A DNA stretch of 64,000 nucleotides, taken from Aneurinibacillus tyrosinisolvens (GTDB taxonomy: Bacteria; Bacillota; Bacilli; Aneurinibacillales; Aneurinibacillaceae). The position numbers were made by a program, and so were the translations under genes. Location: the NCBI RefSeq assembly GCF_001015055.1, contig NZ_BBWZ01000027.1, positions 1-64,000 of the forward strand, in the 5' to 3' direction. The notes beneath the pieces are model-generated. The model did no database searches and was not told the DNA's origin. It saw only the letters and a program-made list of their open reading frames with translations. Shown piece after piece: positions 44,916-53,559 of this stretch (positions are counted from its first letter, which is position 1; the number at the start of each line of letters is the position of its first letter).

Positions 44916-45614
44916 ATGCAGCATAAAATACTGCTCGTTGAAGACGACACATCCATTAGTGAAATGGTCAAAAACCAATTTATAAAAGAAGGCTTTGCAG
45001 TCACAGCCGCTTTTGACGGGGAACAGGCCATTGAGCTTTTTGCCAGAGAAACGTTTGATTTAATCCTCCTCGACCTCATGCTTCCCAAACTGGACGGGAT
45101 GGAATTCTTAAAGATCATTCGGGGGAAGAGCCTTATTCCGATTTTAATCATGTCAGCTAAAGATGGGGATGTAGACAAAGCGTTAGGCCTTGGATTTGGT
45201 GCAGATGATTATATTGCCAAGCCTTTCTCCATGATCGAACTTGTCGCAAGGGTAAAGGCGGCGATCCGGCGGGCGACCCACTATTCGCGAACGGAAAAGA
45301 AGGAAGAGAGCAAAGCGTTACAAATAGGGGTCCTTGCCATTGACTTAGACAATTTTTCAGTACATAAAAACGGGAGTGAAATCAAGCTTACTTCAAAGGA
45401 GTTTCATATTTTGAAGCTGTTTGTTACGAACCCGAGCCGGGTTTTCACGAAGGCGCAAATCTATAACCTCATTTGGAATGACGATTATTTTGGAGACGAG
45501 AATGTGATTAACGTCCACATGAGGAGACTGCGGGAAAAAATCGAAGATGACCCTTCTGCGCCCTGCTATATCAAAACGCTGTGGGGAATTGGCTATAAGC
45601 TGGGGGAATTCTAA
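44916..45614 (+). CDS. OmpR-family response regulator
   Basis: The 232-residue protein has a receiver domain (phosphoacceptor Asp in LILLDLMLPKLDG, with DD near the N-terminus and Lys in DDYIAKPFS) and a winged helix (NPSRVFTKAQIYNLIWND, YFGDENVINVHMRRLREKI). It forms a pair with the histidine kinase that starts one base after its stop. In this arrangement with an ABC transporter it is expected to sense or answer a peptide antibiotic. Confidence 0.92.
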   Translation: MQHKILLVEDDTSISEMVKNQFIKEGFAVTAAFDGEQAIELFARETFDLILLDLMLPKLDGMEFLKIIRGKSLIPILIMSAKDGDVDKALGLGFGADDYIAKPFSMIELVARVKAAIRRATHYSRTEKKEESKALQIGVLAIDLDNFSVHKNGSEIKLTSKEFHILKLFVTNPSRVFTKAQIYNLIWNDDYFGDENVINVHMRRLREKIEDDPSAPCYIKTLWGIGYKLGEF

Positions 45615-45615
45615 T

Positions 45616-46551
45616 ATGGTTATTTTTCTGCTCATCCTCGCTATTGGTCTGGCGATCCTTAATGTACTACAGTATCGGGCGAACAGGGATCGAAAGGCCA
45701 GCCTCACATACATACACAAAAAACTCCATCATATTATTCGCCACCAGACCGGAGAAAAGCTGCTGCTTCAGACAAATGATAAAGAGATAAAAGCGCTGCT
45801 CATCGAAATGAACGGCCTGTTGGAGCATAACCATAAAATTATTGCGACGTACAACAAAACGGAAAGCTCGATGAGAAAAATGCTCTCCAACATTTCCCAC
45901 GACTTAAAAACCCCTCTTACCGTTGTGCTTGGCTATATTGAAATTATCCTGCATGACCGCAATCTAAGCAAAGAAGAAACCGAAGTGCTGTTGAATAAAG
46001 TGCATGATAAAACGATGGAAGTACTGGAACTTATGAAGAAGTTTTTTGATTTGGTGAAATTGGAATCAGGGGATAAGGACATTCCCTTAACCCGAGTAAA
46101 CATAAGCGAGATATGCAAGAAAAACATCCTCGGTTTTTATGACATTTTATCCTCTAAAGGCTTTGAGGTGGCCATTGAACTGCCTGAAAATGATCTGTAC
46201 GCCCTCGGAAGCGAAGAGGAATTGAACCGGATTTTAAACAATTTGCTTTCAAATACTATCCAGTACGGCAGCGAGGGAAAGGTGCTTGGCTTAACGTTAC
46301 GAAGCGATGAAAACCTTGTGTATGTGGATGTGTGGGACAAAGGAAAGGGAATTAGTGAACTGCACAAAGACCGGGTTTTTGAAAGAATGTACACCCTGGA
46401 AGATTCGAGAAACAAATTATATCAGGGAAGCGGGCTCGGCCTTACGATTACGAAAAGGCTTATTGAAAAATTAGGAGGAGAAATCTTTCTCACAAGCAAG
46501 CCGTATGAAAAAACGATCTTTACGTTCACATTGCAGCGAATCACCTTTTAA
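45616..46551 (+). CDS. Sensor histidine kinase
   Basis: The 311-residue kinase has one N-terminal membrane helix (FLLILAIGLAILNVLQY), then a cytoplasmic linker, the H-box NISHDLKTPLTVVLGYIE, the N-box NRILNNLLSNTIQYG, and DKGKGISE with GSGLGLTI for ATP binding. It lacks a large extracellular domain, so it may detect a signal through the membrane or through the neighbouring transporter. Start ATG 45616 comes right after the regulator stop (TAATATG). Confidence 0.92.
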   Translation: MVIFLLILAIGLAILNVLQYRANRDRKASLTYIHKKLHHIIRHQTGEKLLLQTNDKEIKALLIEMNGLLEHNHKIIATYNKTESSMRKMLSNISHDLKTPLTVVLGYIEIILHDRNLSKEETEVLLNKVHDKTMEVLELMKKFFDLVKLESGDKDIPLTRVNISEICKKNILGFYDILSSKGFEVAIELPENDLYALGSEEELNRILNNLLSNTIQYGSEGKVLGLTLRSDENLVYVDVWDKGKGISELHKDRVFERMYTLEDSRNKLYQGSGLGLTITKRLIEKLGGEIFLTSKPYEKTIFTFTLQRITF

Positions 46552-46578
46552 TCGTATTTTGCTCCTCTCCGGCCATAC

Positions 46579-46632
46579 GTAAGATTTTTGTAAGATTTGG
46601 TTAACAAAAAAGAAAATTTCTCTGGCTAGAAT
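46579..46632 (+). promoter_or_regulatory. Direct-repeat response regulator site and promoter
   Basis: GTAAGATTT occurs at 46579-46587 and 46590-46598, one helical turn (11 bp) apart, as OmpR-type dimers bind. A TAGAAT -10 lies at 46627-46632 with a weak -35. It precedes the ABC operon, so the upstream regulator probably activates it here. Confidence 0.65.
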
Positions 46633-46665
46633 AAAAAGTAACAAAGACGAAGAGGAGCTGTACGC

Positions 46666-47589
46666 ATGACATACATTATTCGCACGAATCAATTGACAAA
46701 AGCCTACAAAGGCAAGGAAGTCGTATCCAATGTCAATATGAAAGTGAAAAAAGGCGAAATATACGGTTTTCTGGGACCGAACGGTGCAGGCAAAACAACG
46801 GTAATGAAGATGCTGACCAACCTTATCAAACCAACGGGTGGGGAAATTGAAATGTTTGGCGAGAAGGTGACGCCCACTTCTTATGAGATGCTAAAAAGAA
46901 TGGGCAGCATCATAGAATACCCGGTATTTTACGACAGGCTTACCGCAAGAGAGAACCTGGATCTACACTGCGAATATATGGGCTATTACGACAAGAAAGC
47001 GATTGATGCTGCCTTACACCTTGTGAATTTAAAAGACATCGACCATAAGTCTGTAAAGGATTTTTCGCTCGGAATGAAGCAAAGGCTTGGGATTGCGCGA
47101 GCGATTGTTACGAAACCGGAGCTGTTAATATTGGATGAACCGATTAACGGGATGGACCCGGTTGGGATAAAGGAACTGCGGAGCCTGTTTACGATGCTGT
47201 GCCGCGAATACGGGATCACGTTGCTCGTCTCCAGCCATATTCTAGGTGAAATCGAACAAATCGCCGACACGGTAGGGATTATTAGTGACGGCAAGTTAAT
47301 CGAAGAAGTTTCCATGGATATGATTCGTGAAAACAACACGGAGTATATTGAAATAACGGTCATTGACTGTAACAGGGCGGCATACGTACTCGCGGAAATC
47401 CTTCACCTCTCGAATTTTAAAGTGATGGATCATTCGCGAATTCGCATCTATGAATCCAGACTCACTCAGGGTGAGATTTCGCGAGGGTTAATTCTGAACG
47501 GCGTTATGATTGAGGAGATCACGAAGAGAAAACATACACTGGAGGATTATTTCCTAACATCAGTCAATAGGGGTGGCATCAGTGCGTAG
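46666..47589 (+). CDS. ABC transporter ATP-binding protein (BcrA-like)
   Basis: The 307-residue ATPase carries Walker A GPNGAGKTT, signature LGMKQRLGIARAI and Walker B LLILDEPINGMDP. Its C-terminal ~80-residue extension fits BcrA/NatA-type exporters for bacitracin or lantibiotic immunity. It starts at ATG 46666 after GAGGAGCTG and ends 8 bases after the permease start. Confidence 0.9.
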   Translation: MTYIIRTNQLTKAYKGKEVVSNVNMKVKKGEIYGFLGPNGAGKTTVMKMLTNLIKPTGGEIEMFGEKVTPTSYEMLKRMGSIIEYPVFYDRLTARENLDLHCEYMGYYDKKAIDAALHLVNLKDIDHKSVKDFSLGMKQRLGIARAIVTKPELLILDEPINGMDPVGIKELRSLFTMLCREYGITLLVSSHILGEIEQIADTVGIISDGKLIEEVSMDMIRENNTEYIEITVIDCNRAAYVLAEILHLSNFKVMDHSRIRIYESRLTQGEISRGLILNGVMIEEITKRKHTLEDYFLTSVNRGGISA

Positions 47590-48274
47590 ATTAATGAAGC
47601 TGGAAATAAAGAAATTCAAGCTGTTCTCCTATGTAAAAGGGATTGTTATCTCGAACCTGGCGATTATGGCGATGCTGTGCCTCGTTTATTTTGCAGATAA
47701 AAGCGAAGGGAGGATCCCTTTCGAAAGTTACGAAATGGCCTTTGGCGTAATTGGAAGCCTGGTTAGAGGCGTGTTTATTATCTTTGCCTCCGTGCTTATT
47801 GCCAGGATCATCATTGATGAATATAGGACGAAGTCGATTACGCTCCTGTTTATGTATCCGATTAAGCGGCAAAGAATGATGGCTGCAAAGCTGGCCCTTG
47901 TCGCGGGCTTTACCTTTCTGACGATTTTTTTGTCTAACATCGTAATTGGAACAATTTTTTATGCCGTTGATTCTTATGTTCATTTCGTTCCAAAGGAATT
48001 GACTGGTCAGGTTTTAGGTAAGAATTTCCTCATCATGACGTTAAGTGCGATTGCGTGTGCTGGAACGAGTTTAGTTCCCCTGTATTTTGGAATGAGGAAA
48101 AAGTCAGTCCCTGCGACGATCGTAGCTGCCATTCTGCTCGTTTCGTTTACGAACTCTTCCAGCAACACATCTTCACTTGTTTTCACTATTGCCATCCCGA
48201 TTGTGCTCGCTCTTATTGGCGGATTTATTGCCTACTTGTCCATCCGAAATGTTGAAAAGGCAGATATAACCTAG
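47582..48274 (+). CDS. ABC-2 type permease (BcrB-like)
   Basis: The 230-residue membrane subunit has six helices (GIVISNLAIMAMLCLVYF, RGVFIIFASVLIARIII, LALVAGFTFLTIFL, FLIMTLSAIACAGTSLVPLYF, ATIVAAILLVSFT, IAIPIVLALIGGFIAYL). Start GTG 47582 is preceded by AGGGGTGG and lies inside the ATPase gene, a coupled start. With BcrA-like ATPase it should pump peptide antibiotics out of, or away from, the membrane. Confidence 0.85.
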   Translation: MRRLMKLEIKKFKLFSYVKGIVISNLAIMAMLCLVYFADKSEGRIPFESYEMAFGVIGSLVRGVFIIFASVLIARIIIDEYRTKSITLLFMYPIKRQRMMAAKLALVAGFTFLTIFLSNIVIGTIFYAVDSYVHFVPKELTGQVLGKNFLIMTLSAIACAGTSLVPLYFGMRKKSVPATIVAAILLVSFTNSSSNTSSLVFTIAIPIVLALIGGFIAYLSIRNVEKADIT

Positions 48275-48285
48275 GGGTGGTAATC

Positions 48286-49107
48286 ATGATGAAAAGTCCT
48301 TATGTACGCGTAGTTGCCGTTACGCTTATTAACATTGTTCTTCTTGGCCTGATGGTTAAATTAGGAGCGTTTCACTATGTTAAATCAACGAATGTATACA
48401 TCTTTGGGATAGCAGGAACGGTTGGAAGCCTGGTAACGCTGCTTGCAACACTGCTCTTTTATAAGTTTGTAGATAAACAGCCGCTGCGTACGCTGAAATT
48501 TGGGATGAATCGCAAACAGGCCCTCTTTTCCTTAACATCCATCATCGTATCTGTAGGAATGTATGTCCTTTACTTTATGCTGCTTTCAAAAAGGGGAGTG
48601 ATTTCTGCTCACTTTCCCGGCGATTATTTCGCCAATCCCCATGTAATTCCCATGTTTATTATGGCAGCTGTTGCCTGGTTTTCCGTTGGGTTGAACGAAG
48701 AAGTATTGTACAGGGGGTATTTTGTAGCCAATTTCAAACATGCGAGTCCCGGTAAATTGTTTCTTATTTCAAGCGTTTTGTTTATGGCTTCCCATGTATT
48801 TCAGGGGTTAAGTCCCGTCTATGTCCTTTTCCTATTAGGTATGGCCATAGTATTTATCTATATTTATATAAAGAGCGGGTCTTTATTAGGCGCTGCAATT
48901 CCCCACTTCATTTATGATTTCCTGGAGAATCATTTGATAGGGAATAGCAGTATAAGCATCCTACGAATAGACGGAAAGCCGGGCGACATCCATTCTATTA
49001 TCTTGCTCGTGTTATTCATTGTCGTCCATATTACCCTTGTCCAGGTTTTCTTTAGGCAAAAAATGAATAGAAGCTTACAGAACTTTAGTGAATCTATTTC
49101 GGCTTAA
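48286..49107 (+). CDS. CPBP-family intramembrane metalloprotease
   Basis: The 273-residue multi-pass protein has the CAAX protease/bacteriocin-processing signatures: GLNEEVLYRGYFV (EExxxR), FMASHVF (His) and PHFIYDF (HxxxD/N-type). Family members mature peptides or give bacteriocin immunity. ATG 48286 follows AGGGGTGG. Third gene of the regulated ABC operon, so a role in bacteriocin self-defence or cell-envelope stress is likely. Confidence 0.87.
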   Translation: MMKSPYVRVVAVTLINIVLLGLMVKLGAFHYVKSTNVYIFGIAGTVGSLVTLLATLLFYKFVDKQPLRTLKFGMNRKQALFSLTSIIVSVGMYVLYFMLLSKRGVISAHFPGDYFANPHVIPMFIMAAVAWFSVGLNEEVLYRGYFVANFKHASPGKLFLISSVLFMASHVFQGLSPVYVLFLLGMAIVFIYIYIKSGSLLGAAIPHFIYDFLENHLIGNSSISILRIDGKPGDIHSIILLVLFIVVHITLVQVFFRQKMNRSLQNFSESISA

Positions 49108-49260
49108 TTTTAGGCTAAAGGCATAAAAAAAGGAACTTCTGGCCACCAATGAAAAATACCCTTCCATGGAAATGGAAAGGTAAAGGTAAAGTGAAAAAGT
49201 GGGGGTTGCATTATATTATGCAATCATGATATGAAAGGTATGGTCCTTCTTGAAAAACAG

Positions 49261-49797
49261 TCATATCACCTGGAGAAACTCTTTTAAACGGGCCATTTGA
49301 AGCAGGTGGTGGTGGTAATGCATTTCGACGAGCGAATACCACTCTTTTGCATTGAGGGCCCCGAATCTCGGATGCGGGACCGTATGTACAGGTGATGCTT
49401 CATCTAATCCAGGCTCGATTTCACGCATCCGGTGAATGACCTGCTTTAAGCCCTCGGAGATTTGCTCTTTGTTTTCCGGCTGTAAAGGCGTGTATTCCTT
49501 TGAAGGCGGAACTTGAATCCGTATCGGTGGAAAGCTTGATTGGGCAAACACTGCTTTGCCTGCCGGGGTTTTTTCTGCTGCCTCGGTAACATTGTCAGTT
49601 TCCTGCCGGGTGCAAGCCTCTACATTACGAAGCTGCATGTAAAGTGCCGAGTTAATCAAATGCATGTACATTTGTCCAAGTGACCATTCATCTTCATCCG
49701 GTTTATGCGTGAGCTGTTCCATATCCAGGCTTTCTAGTTCCTGCAGGTATTTATTTGCGGTTTCTTCAAAACGCTGGAGCGATTGTTTCGTATTCAT
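49261..49797 (-). CDS. DinB-family protein
   Basis: The 178-residue four-helix protein begins LQRFEETANKYLQELESLD and has the DinB metal-ligand pattern: His in MYMHLINSALYM and the HYHHHLLQM triad near the C-terminus. Members are often metal-binding thiol transferases or stress-induced enzymes. It lies downstream of the WYL regulator on the same strand with a strong terminator-like hairpin between, so the genes might be separate units. Confidence 0.85.
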   Translation of the reverse strand: MNTKQSLQRFEETANKYLQELESLDMEQLTHKPDEDEWSLGQMYMHLINSALYMQLRNVEACTRQETDNVTEAAEKTPAGKAVFAQSSFPPIRIQVPPSKEYTPLQPENKEQISEGLKQVIHRMREIEPGLDEASPVHTVPHPRFGALNAKEWYSLVEMHYHHHLLQMARLKEFLQVI

Positions 49798-49843
49798 ACG
49801 TTATCTTTATCTCCCTTCAAGGTTATATGCCCCTACTATACCA

Positions 49844-49877
49844 AAGCGCTACTGACAACAGTATGTCAGTAGCGCTT
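49844..49877 (-). terminator. Perfect 14-bp hairpin at WYL gene end
   Basis: AAGCGCTACTGACA (49844-49857) pairs perfectly with TGTCAGTAGCGCTT (49864-49877). The stem includes the last codons and stop of the WYL gene, so on the minus strand it would act as a terminator or RNA stabiliser. Confidence 0.7.
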
Positions 49878-50813
49878 CAGCATTTTTTCAGCTTCTTCAC
49901 AAATTTGATTACGCAGCGCTTTTGGGTGCAGCACAACCGCACCTGCCCCCCAGCTTAGAATCCACGGAAGGATTTCCTCCGGCTGCCGGACGCGAAGCGT
50001 GGCAAGCAGGCCATCCGGCGTATCTTCCAAAGCTTCTATATAAAAATAGCGTTGTTCTTTCACTCTGTCCGCAAGTTCAGGGCGAAACAGAATATGTACA
50101 GAAGTGCTGCGGTCGTCAGGCGGGCGGTACGTTTGCAAATTGAAGTCCGGTGGCCGTCTAAAGCCCCCATCCAGCACCTCAAGCCGGCTCATACGGCTTA
50201 TGCGAAAATGGCGCAGTTCCTGACGCAAATGGCAAAACGCCACAAGCGCCCATGTACCGTTGACGAATACAAGGCCATATGGGTCCGACTCGCGCATACT
50301 GTGCCGGCTGCCGTCCGCTTCCGGCATTTTTTTCACGTAGTGGAAGCGGATGTGTCGCTCCTCAAGGATGGCGCGCCGGAGCAGTGCAAGTGTATCTTCC
50401 GGTGTCTCGTTGCCTGCAGGCCATCCAGGTGTGAGCAACCTCATATGCATCCGCACCTGTTCGGCTTCCTTTCGTACAGGCTCGGGTAAAACGGCCTCGA
50501 TTTTTCTTCGGGAAGCCCCCGCTTTCGCGCCATAACCGGCATCAAACTGCTGCTCAACGAAATCAATGCCCAGTAGCAGTGTTACGACCTCCTCTGCAGT
50601 GAAGCTTACCGGCGGCAGGAAATATCCTTCAGCCAGGGAGTAGCCCTGGCCGGGAGCCCCGATGACCGGCACGCCAGCCTCGCTGAGAGCTTGTATGTCA
50701 CGGTATATTGTTCGAACGCTCATCTCCAGAGTGGATGCTAAGTCTTCCGCACGCTGCATACCGTTTCGCTGCAGTTCCAGTACGATGGCAAGCAGACGAT
50801 CGGTTTTATTCAT
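49866..50813 (-). CDS. YafY-type regulator with HTH and WYL domains
   Basis: The 315-residue regulator has an N-terminal HTH (residues about 1-60: MSVRTIYRDIQALSEAGVPV) and a WYL domain (RRAILEERHIRFHYVKK, YGLVFVNGTWALVAFCHLR, RHFRISRM), with a WCX-like tail. ATG 50813 is spaced properly from AGGAGG; the ATG four codons earlier abuts it. Family members sense ligand or DNA damage and often repress adjacent DinB-like genes; that is inference. Confidence 0.9.
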   Translation of the reverse strand: MNKTDRLLAIVLELQRNGMQRAEDLASTLEMSVRTIYRDIQALSEAGVPVIGAPGQGYSLAEGYFLPPVSFTAEEVVTLLLGIDFVEQQFDAGYGAKAGASRRKIEAVLPEPVRKEAEQVRMHMRLLTPGWPAGNETPEDTLALLRRAILEERHIRFHYVKKMPEADGSRHSMRESDPYGLVFVNGTWALVAFCHLRQELRHFRISRMSRLEVLDGGFRRPPDFNLQTYRPPDDRSTSVHILFRPELADRVKEQRYFYIEALEDTPDGLLATLRVRQPEEILPWILSWGAGAVVLHPKALRNQICEEAEKMLKRY

Positions 50814-51027
50814 ATATATATACATCCTCCTGAAAAGTCAGTCTCTATATACCATGCTAAACGCTACAGCAAAATTTTTCCACGCTTTCCTTTTCAATGT
50901 TTTTATTAAGAATAAGAAAATCATACAGTAACACTTTTGTTCCGGCAGCATATGATGATAGCAAATAGGTAACAGACTTCATCTGTCATTGTGTAATCGC
51001 TATCATTATTAGGGAAGGAAGTGCCGT

Positions 51028-51279
51028 ATGACATTCTGGGTTGTCTGGGCTCTTGTTGGCATTGTCGCCTGGGGATTAATGAATTACTGGATGACAGGCC
51101 AGGTGGCCGGTAAAGGGTGGTTCGTGTCGCTCATTGCTGCATTGGTAGGAAGCTGGCTTGGTGACTTTGTGCTGGGTGACTGGGTCTGGGTCGTTGGCGG
51201 ATTTAATATCATTGCTGGAGCTGTCGGTGCTGTTGTCCTTAATTGGCTGTGGAGTTTAGTGCGCGGAAAAGCAGTCTAG
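51028..51279 (+). CDS. GlsB/YeaQ/YmgE-like stress membrane protein
   Basis: The 83-residue three-helix protein is glycine-rich and begins TFWVVWALVGIVAWGLMNY, followed by GLM...MTGQVAGKGWFVSLIAALVGSWLGDF and GGFNIIAGAVGAVVLNW. This is the glycine-zipper-like layout of the transglycosylase-associated family. RBS AAGGAAG precedes ATG 51028. It may help membrane or envelope stress; function is only loosely known. Confidence 0.8.
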   Translation: MTFWVVWALVGIVAWGLMNYWMTGQVAGKGWFVSLIAALVGSWLGDFVLGDWVWVVGGFNIIAGAVGAVVLNWLWSLVRGKAV

Positions 51280-51302
51280 AATCAATGGCTACGACAAAGA
51301 GA

Positions 51303-51332
51303 AAGCCGTGTTTCCCAGGAGGGAGCATGGCT
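51303..51332 (+). terminator. Hairpin after YeaQ-like gene
   Basis: AAAGCCGTG pairs with CATGGCTTT around a loop, and a short T-run follows. Confidence 0.6.
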
Positions 51333-51383
51333 TTTTCCATTTTAGAGAACCTCACCTTCTAAAAAAGAGCCTCTTCGCAAAAA

Positions 51384-51416
51384 AATCCTCCACCTTTTTT
51401 AAGAGAGTGGAGGATT
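51384..51416. terminator. Inverted repeat, terminator-like
   Basis: AATCCTCCAC (51384-51393) pairs with GTGGAGGATT (51407-51416). The stem is perfect and the flank is A-rich on the left and T-rich on the right, so it may terminate in either direction. Confidence 0.55.
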
Positions 51417-51521
51417 GTTCCTTTCATCGATATCTTATGTACGGCCACTTCATTTTTTCGTGGTCTAAGCCGAAATAACTAGTATAGTACACGAATTGAA
51501 TGAAAGGGCAGGGGAAGCAGA

Positions 51522-52498
51522 ATGGATAGCATGAGAAAATTATTGAGTGGCATTATTGCCTTGAGCTTAATTGCCGCTCCAACAGCCGTCCTGGCAAAGG
51601 GAGAACATTCCGAAGGCGGCAAGGACAAAAGTGAAAAAAGCGAAAAGGCGGAGAGAGTAGAGAAGACTGAGAGGACAGAGAAGGTTGAAAAAGCAGAGAA
51701 AGTTGAGAAGGCAGAGAAGGATGGACAAACAGAGAAAATAGAGAAAAACGAAGAAGGAACAAAGGAAAGCGATAGTAGCAACACGGAAGCAAAAAGTGAA
51801 TTGAAGGATGAGAGTGAACCGAAAAGCCCAGCAGTGGAAGGCAAGAAAGCTTCCAAGGGTAAAGAGAAGCTCAAGCCGGAAAAGGTAAAAGCTTTAAAAA
51901 GATTCTTTGAAAGCTTTAGAGGACAAAAAGGAGTATTCTGAAGCTCTTGATGTTCAGAAGGAACTGATTAAATCAGCATCCAGCAACCTTGAGCAGTACA
52001 AAAAAACTTGGCGAACTGTACAAAAAAGCAGGCGAAAAAGGAATAAAAGTTTTCACAAATGGTGAAGAAGTAAATTCGGAAGAGGCTCCGTTTAGTCACG
52101 GCGGACGGGCTATGGTTCCGCTTCGAGCCATTAGTGCCTCCTTGAAAGCGGATGTTCAATGGGATGCCGGGACAAAATCAATAACCATAACGAAGGGAGA
52201 GCAGACGATTGTTCTTCACCTTGATAAGAGTGAAGCAAACGTAAACGGGCAAACTGTTACCCTGGACTCTTCCCCTATCGTAAAAAATGGACGTTCGTTC
52301 CTCCCACTTCGATTTATCAGCGAGCAGCTTAAAGCGAAGGTGGATTGGGAGCAGGAAGGGGAAATCGTTGTCATAAGTGATCCGACTGCAGGTGAGCCGG
52401 CTCCTGTCCAAGATAGCACAACTGCAGGTGAGGCCGTTTCTGAACAAAACAATGCAGCTCCAGAAGAACCTGCTTCAAATGCTGCTATAAGCAACTAA
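51522..52498 (+). pseudogene. Secreted stalk protein with copper amine oxidase N-like domain, two frameshifts
   Basis: A signal peptide (MRKLLSGIIALSLIAAPTAV then LAKGEH) is followed by an extremely Lys/Glu-rich linker (KSEKSEKAERVEKTERTEK). At 51900 one surplus A in AAAAA shifts the frame; the next frame gives KDSLKALEDKKEYSEALDVQ. At 52000-52006 another extra A in an A7 run shifts to the third frame (LGELYKKAGEKGIKVF). This ends in a copper amine oxidase N-terminal-type domain: GGRAMVPLRAISASLKADVQW and NGRSFLPLRFISEQLKAKVDW. The restored protein has about 325 residues and would be exported, possibly attached to the envelope. Both breaks are in homopolymers. Confidence 0.78.
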
Positions 52499-52525
52499 AT
52501 TGCGAAGTATTCAATTTAGATTAGT

Positions 52526-52567
52526 AAAAGAGGGCGTGATTCCGATGTGAATCCTGCCTTCTTTTTG
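52526..52567. terminator. Convergent terminator
   Basis: AAAGAGGGCGTGATTC pairs imperfectly with GAATCCTGCCTTCTTT across a short loop, followed by a T-run, between two convergent genes. Confidence 0.65.
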
Positions 52568-52632
52568 TTTTTAAAAGGCATGATAGCTTTTTAATGGTTT
52601 TAAATGGTTGTAATGACGATTAAAGGTTTATG

Positions 52633-53343
52633 TTATTTAGTATCCAATTTAACCATGGACTTTAGAACTTTGACCAATTGTTCTGGCGAACTTCGTCCAG
52701 TAATAATGTACCACGTTTTCCCATTATCATAAGACCAACCAGCATCCGAACGCACACCCTCATTTGTATCAATAGCTGTAATCTGTCCTTTTATCGCACC
52801 GTGGACAGGATTGGTTCCCTTTGGTATTGTAGCCATGAGACGCTTCATGATATTAAAAGCATTGTTAGTATTGTCTGCCCACACCAAGTATTCCCAACCA
52901 TTATCTTGCCAGATATATGCTCTTTTATTAGCAAAATAATCCACATTATACCCGTTAAACTTGATGGTTCCTTCTGCTATCTCGAATGCTTCGTATGTAG
53001 AGAAAGGCTGTTTTCGATAACTTGGAAGAGTACCTGCTGACATTGTCATCACATCGAAAGTAAGCATTCTTGCTTGCCCATCACGTACTCTTTGACGTGA
53101 AATTTCAACTACATAATGGTCCTTACTTACTTCAAGCTTGCTAACAAATAAATGTCCAAGCTTCCGAAAAATTTCGGATGAAGCTACGGAAGACGGAACA
53201 TACACAGGAATATCTACTTTCTTAAACTGATCAACATACTTTCCATCCCATGTAAACCTTTCGACTTCATCATCTTGATTTGCAACAGCAGCAGGTACAA
53301 AGGTGATGAGTATAGCAACAAGAAGCATAATAACTTTCTGCAT
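52633..53343 (-). CDS. Secreted protein, DUF4367-like repeats
   Basis: The 236-residue protein begins with a signal peptide (MQKVIMLLVAILITFVPAAV, then ANQ). It has two similar sub-regions ending in a Trp-x-x-x-W/Y pattern (YIWQDNGWEYLVWADN and GWSYDNGKTWYIITGRS followed by SPEQLVKVLKSMV), which by eye resemble DUF4367 domains of sporulation or anti-sigma-type proteins. ATG 53343 is preceded by GGGAGGTG. The function is unknown. Confidence 0.65.
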   Translation of the reverse strand: MQKVIMLLVAILITFVPAAVANQDDEVERFTWDGKYVDQFKKVDIPVYVPSSVASSEIFRKLGHLFVSKLEVSKDHYVVEISRQRVRDGQARMLTFDVMTMSAGTLPSYRKQPFSTYEAFEIAEGTIKFNGYNVDYFANKRAYIWQDNGWEYLVWADNTNNAFNIMKRLMATIPKGTNPVHGAIKGQITAIDTNEGVRSDAGWSYDNGKTWYIITGRSSPEQLVKVLKSMVKLDTK

Positions 53344-53483
53344 AAAACACCTCCCAGCCTATTTTTTATCTTTTGGCATATTTTATGCAGATTGATTTAT
53401 GATTTAGTGAAGCAAAAAGAGGTGGATTACCTGTCCTGTGTTCAACTAAACCGAGGGAGGGATGGGAATCGATGGTGAAGTAA

Positions 53484-53535
53484 AACAAAAACAAAGCAGG
53501 ACCCTATTTTAACAGAAGGGCTGCTTTGTTTTTGT
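53484..53535. terminator. Terminator downstream of MFS gene
   Basis: AAAACAAAGCAG and CTGCTTTGTTTT flank an imperfect loop. The A and T tails on the two sides let it act in both directions. Confidence 0.65.
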
Positions 53536-53559
53536 TCATAAAATCTTCTTTACGGAGTT

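Noticed and set aside
51522-51941. Lys/Glu-rich frame as a complete short secreted protein
   Set aside because: The downstream frames continue the same protein through homopolymer shifts to a conserved stalk domain, so the stop at 51941 is artefactual.
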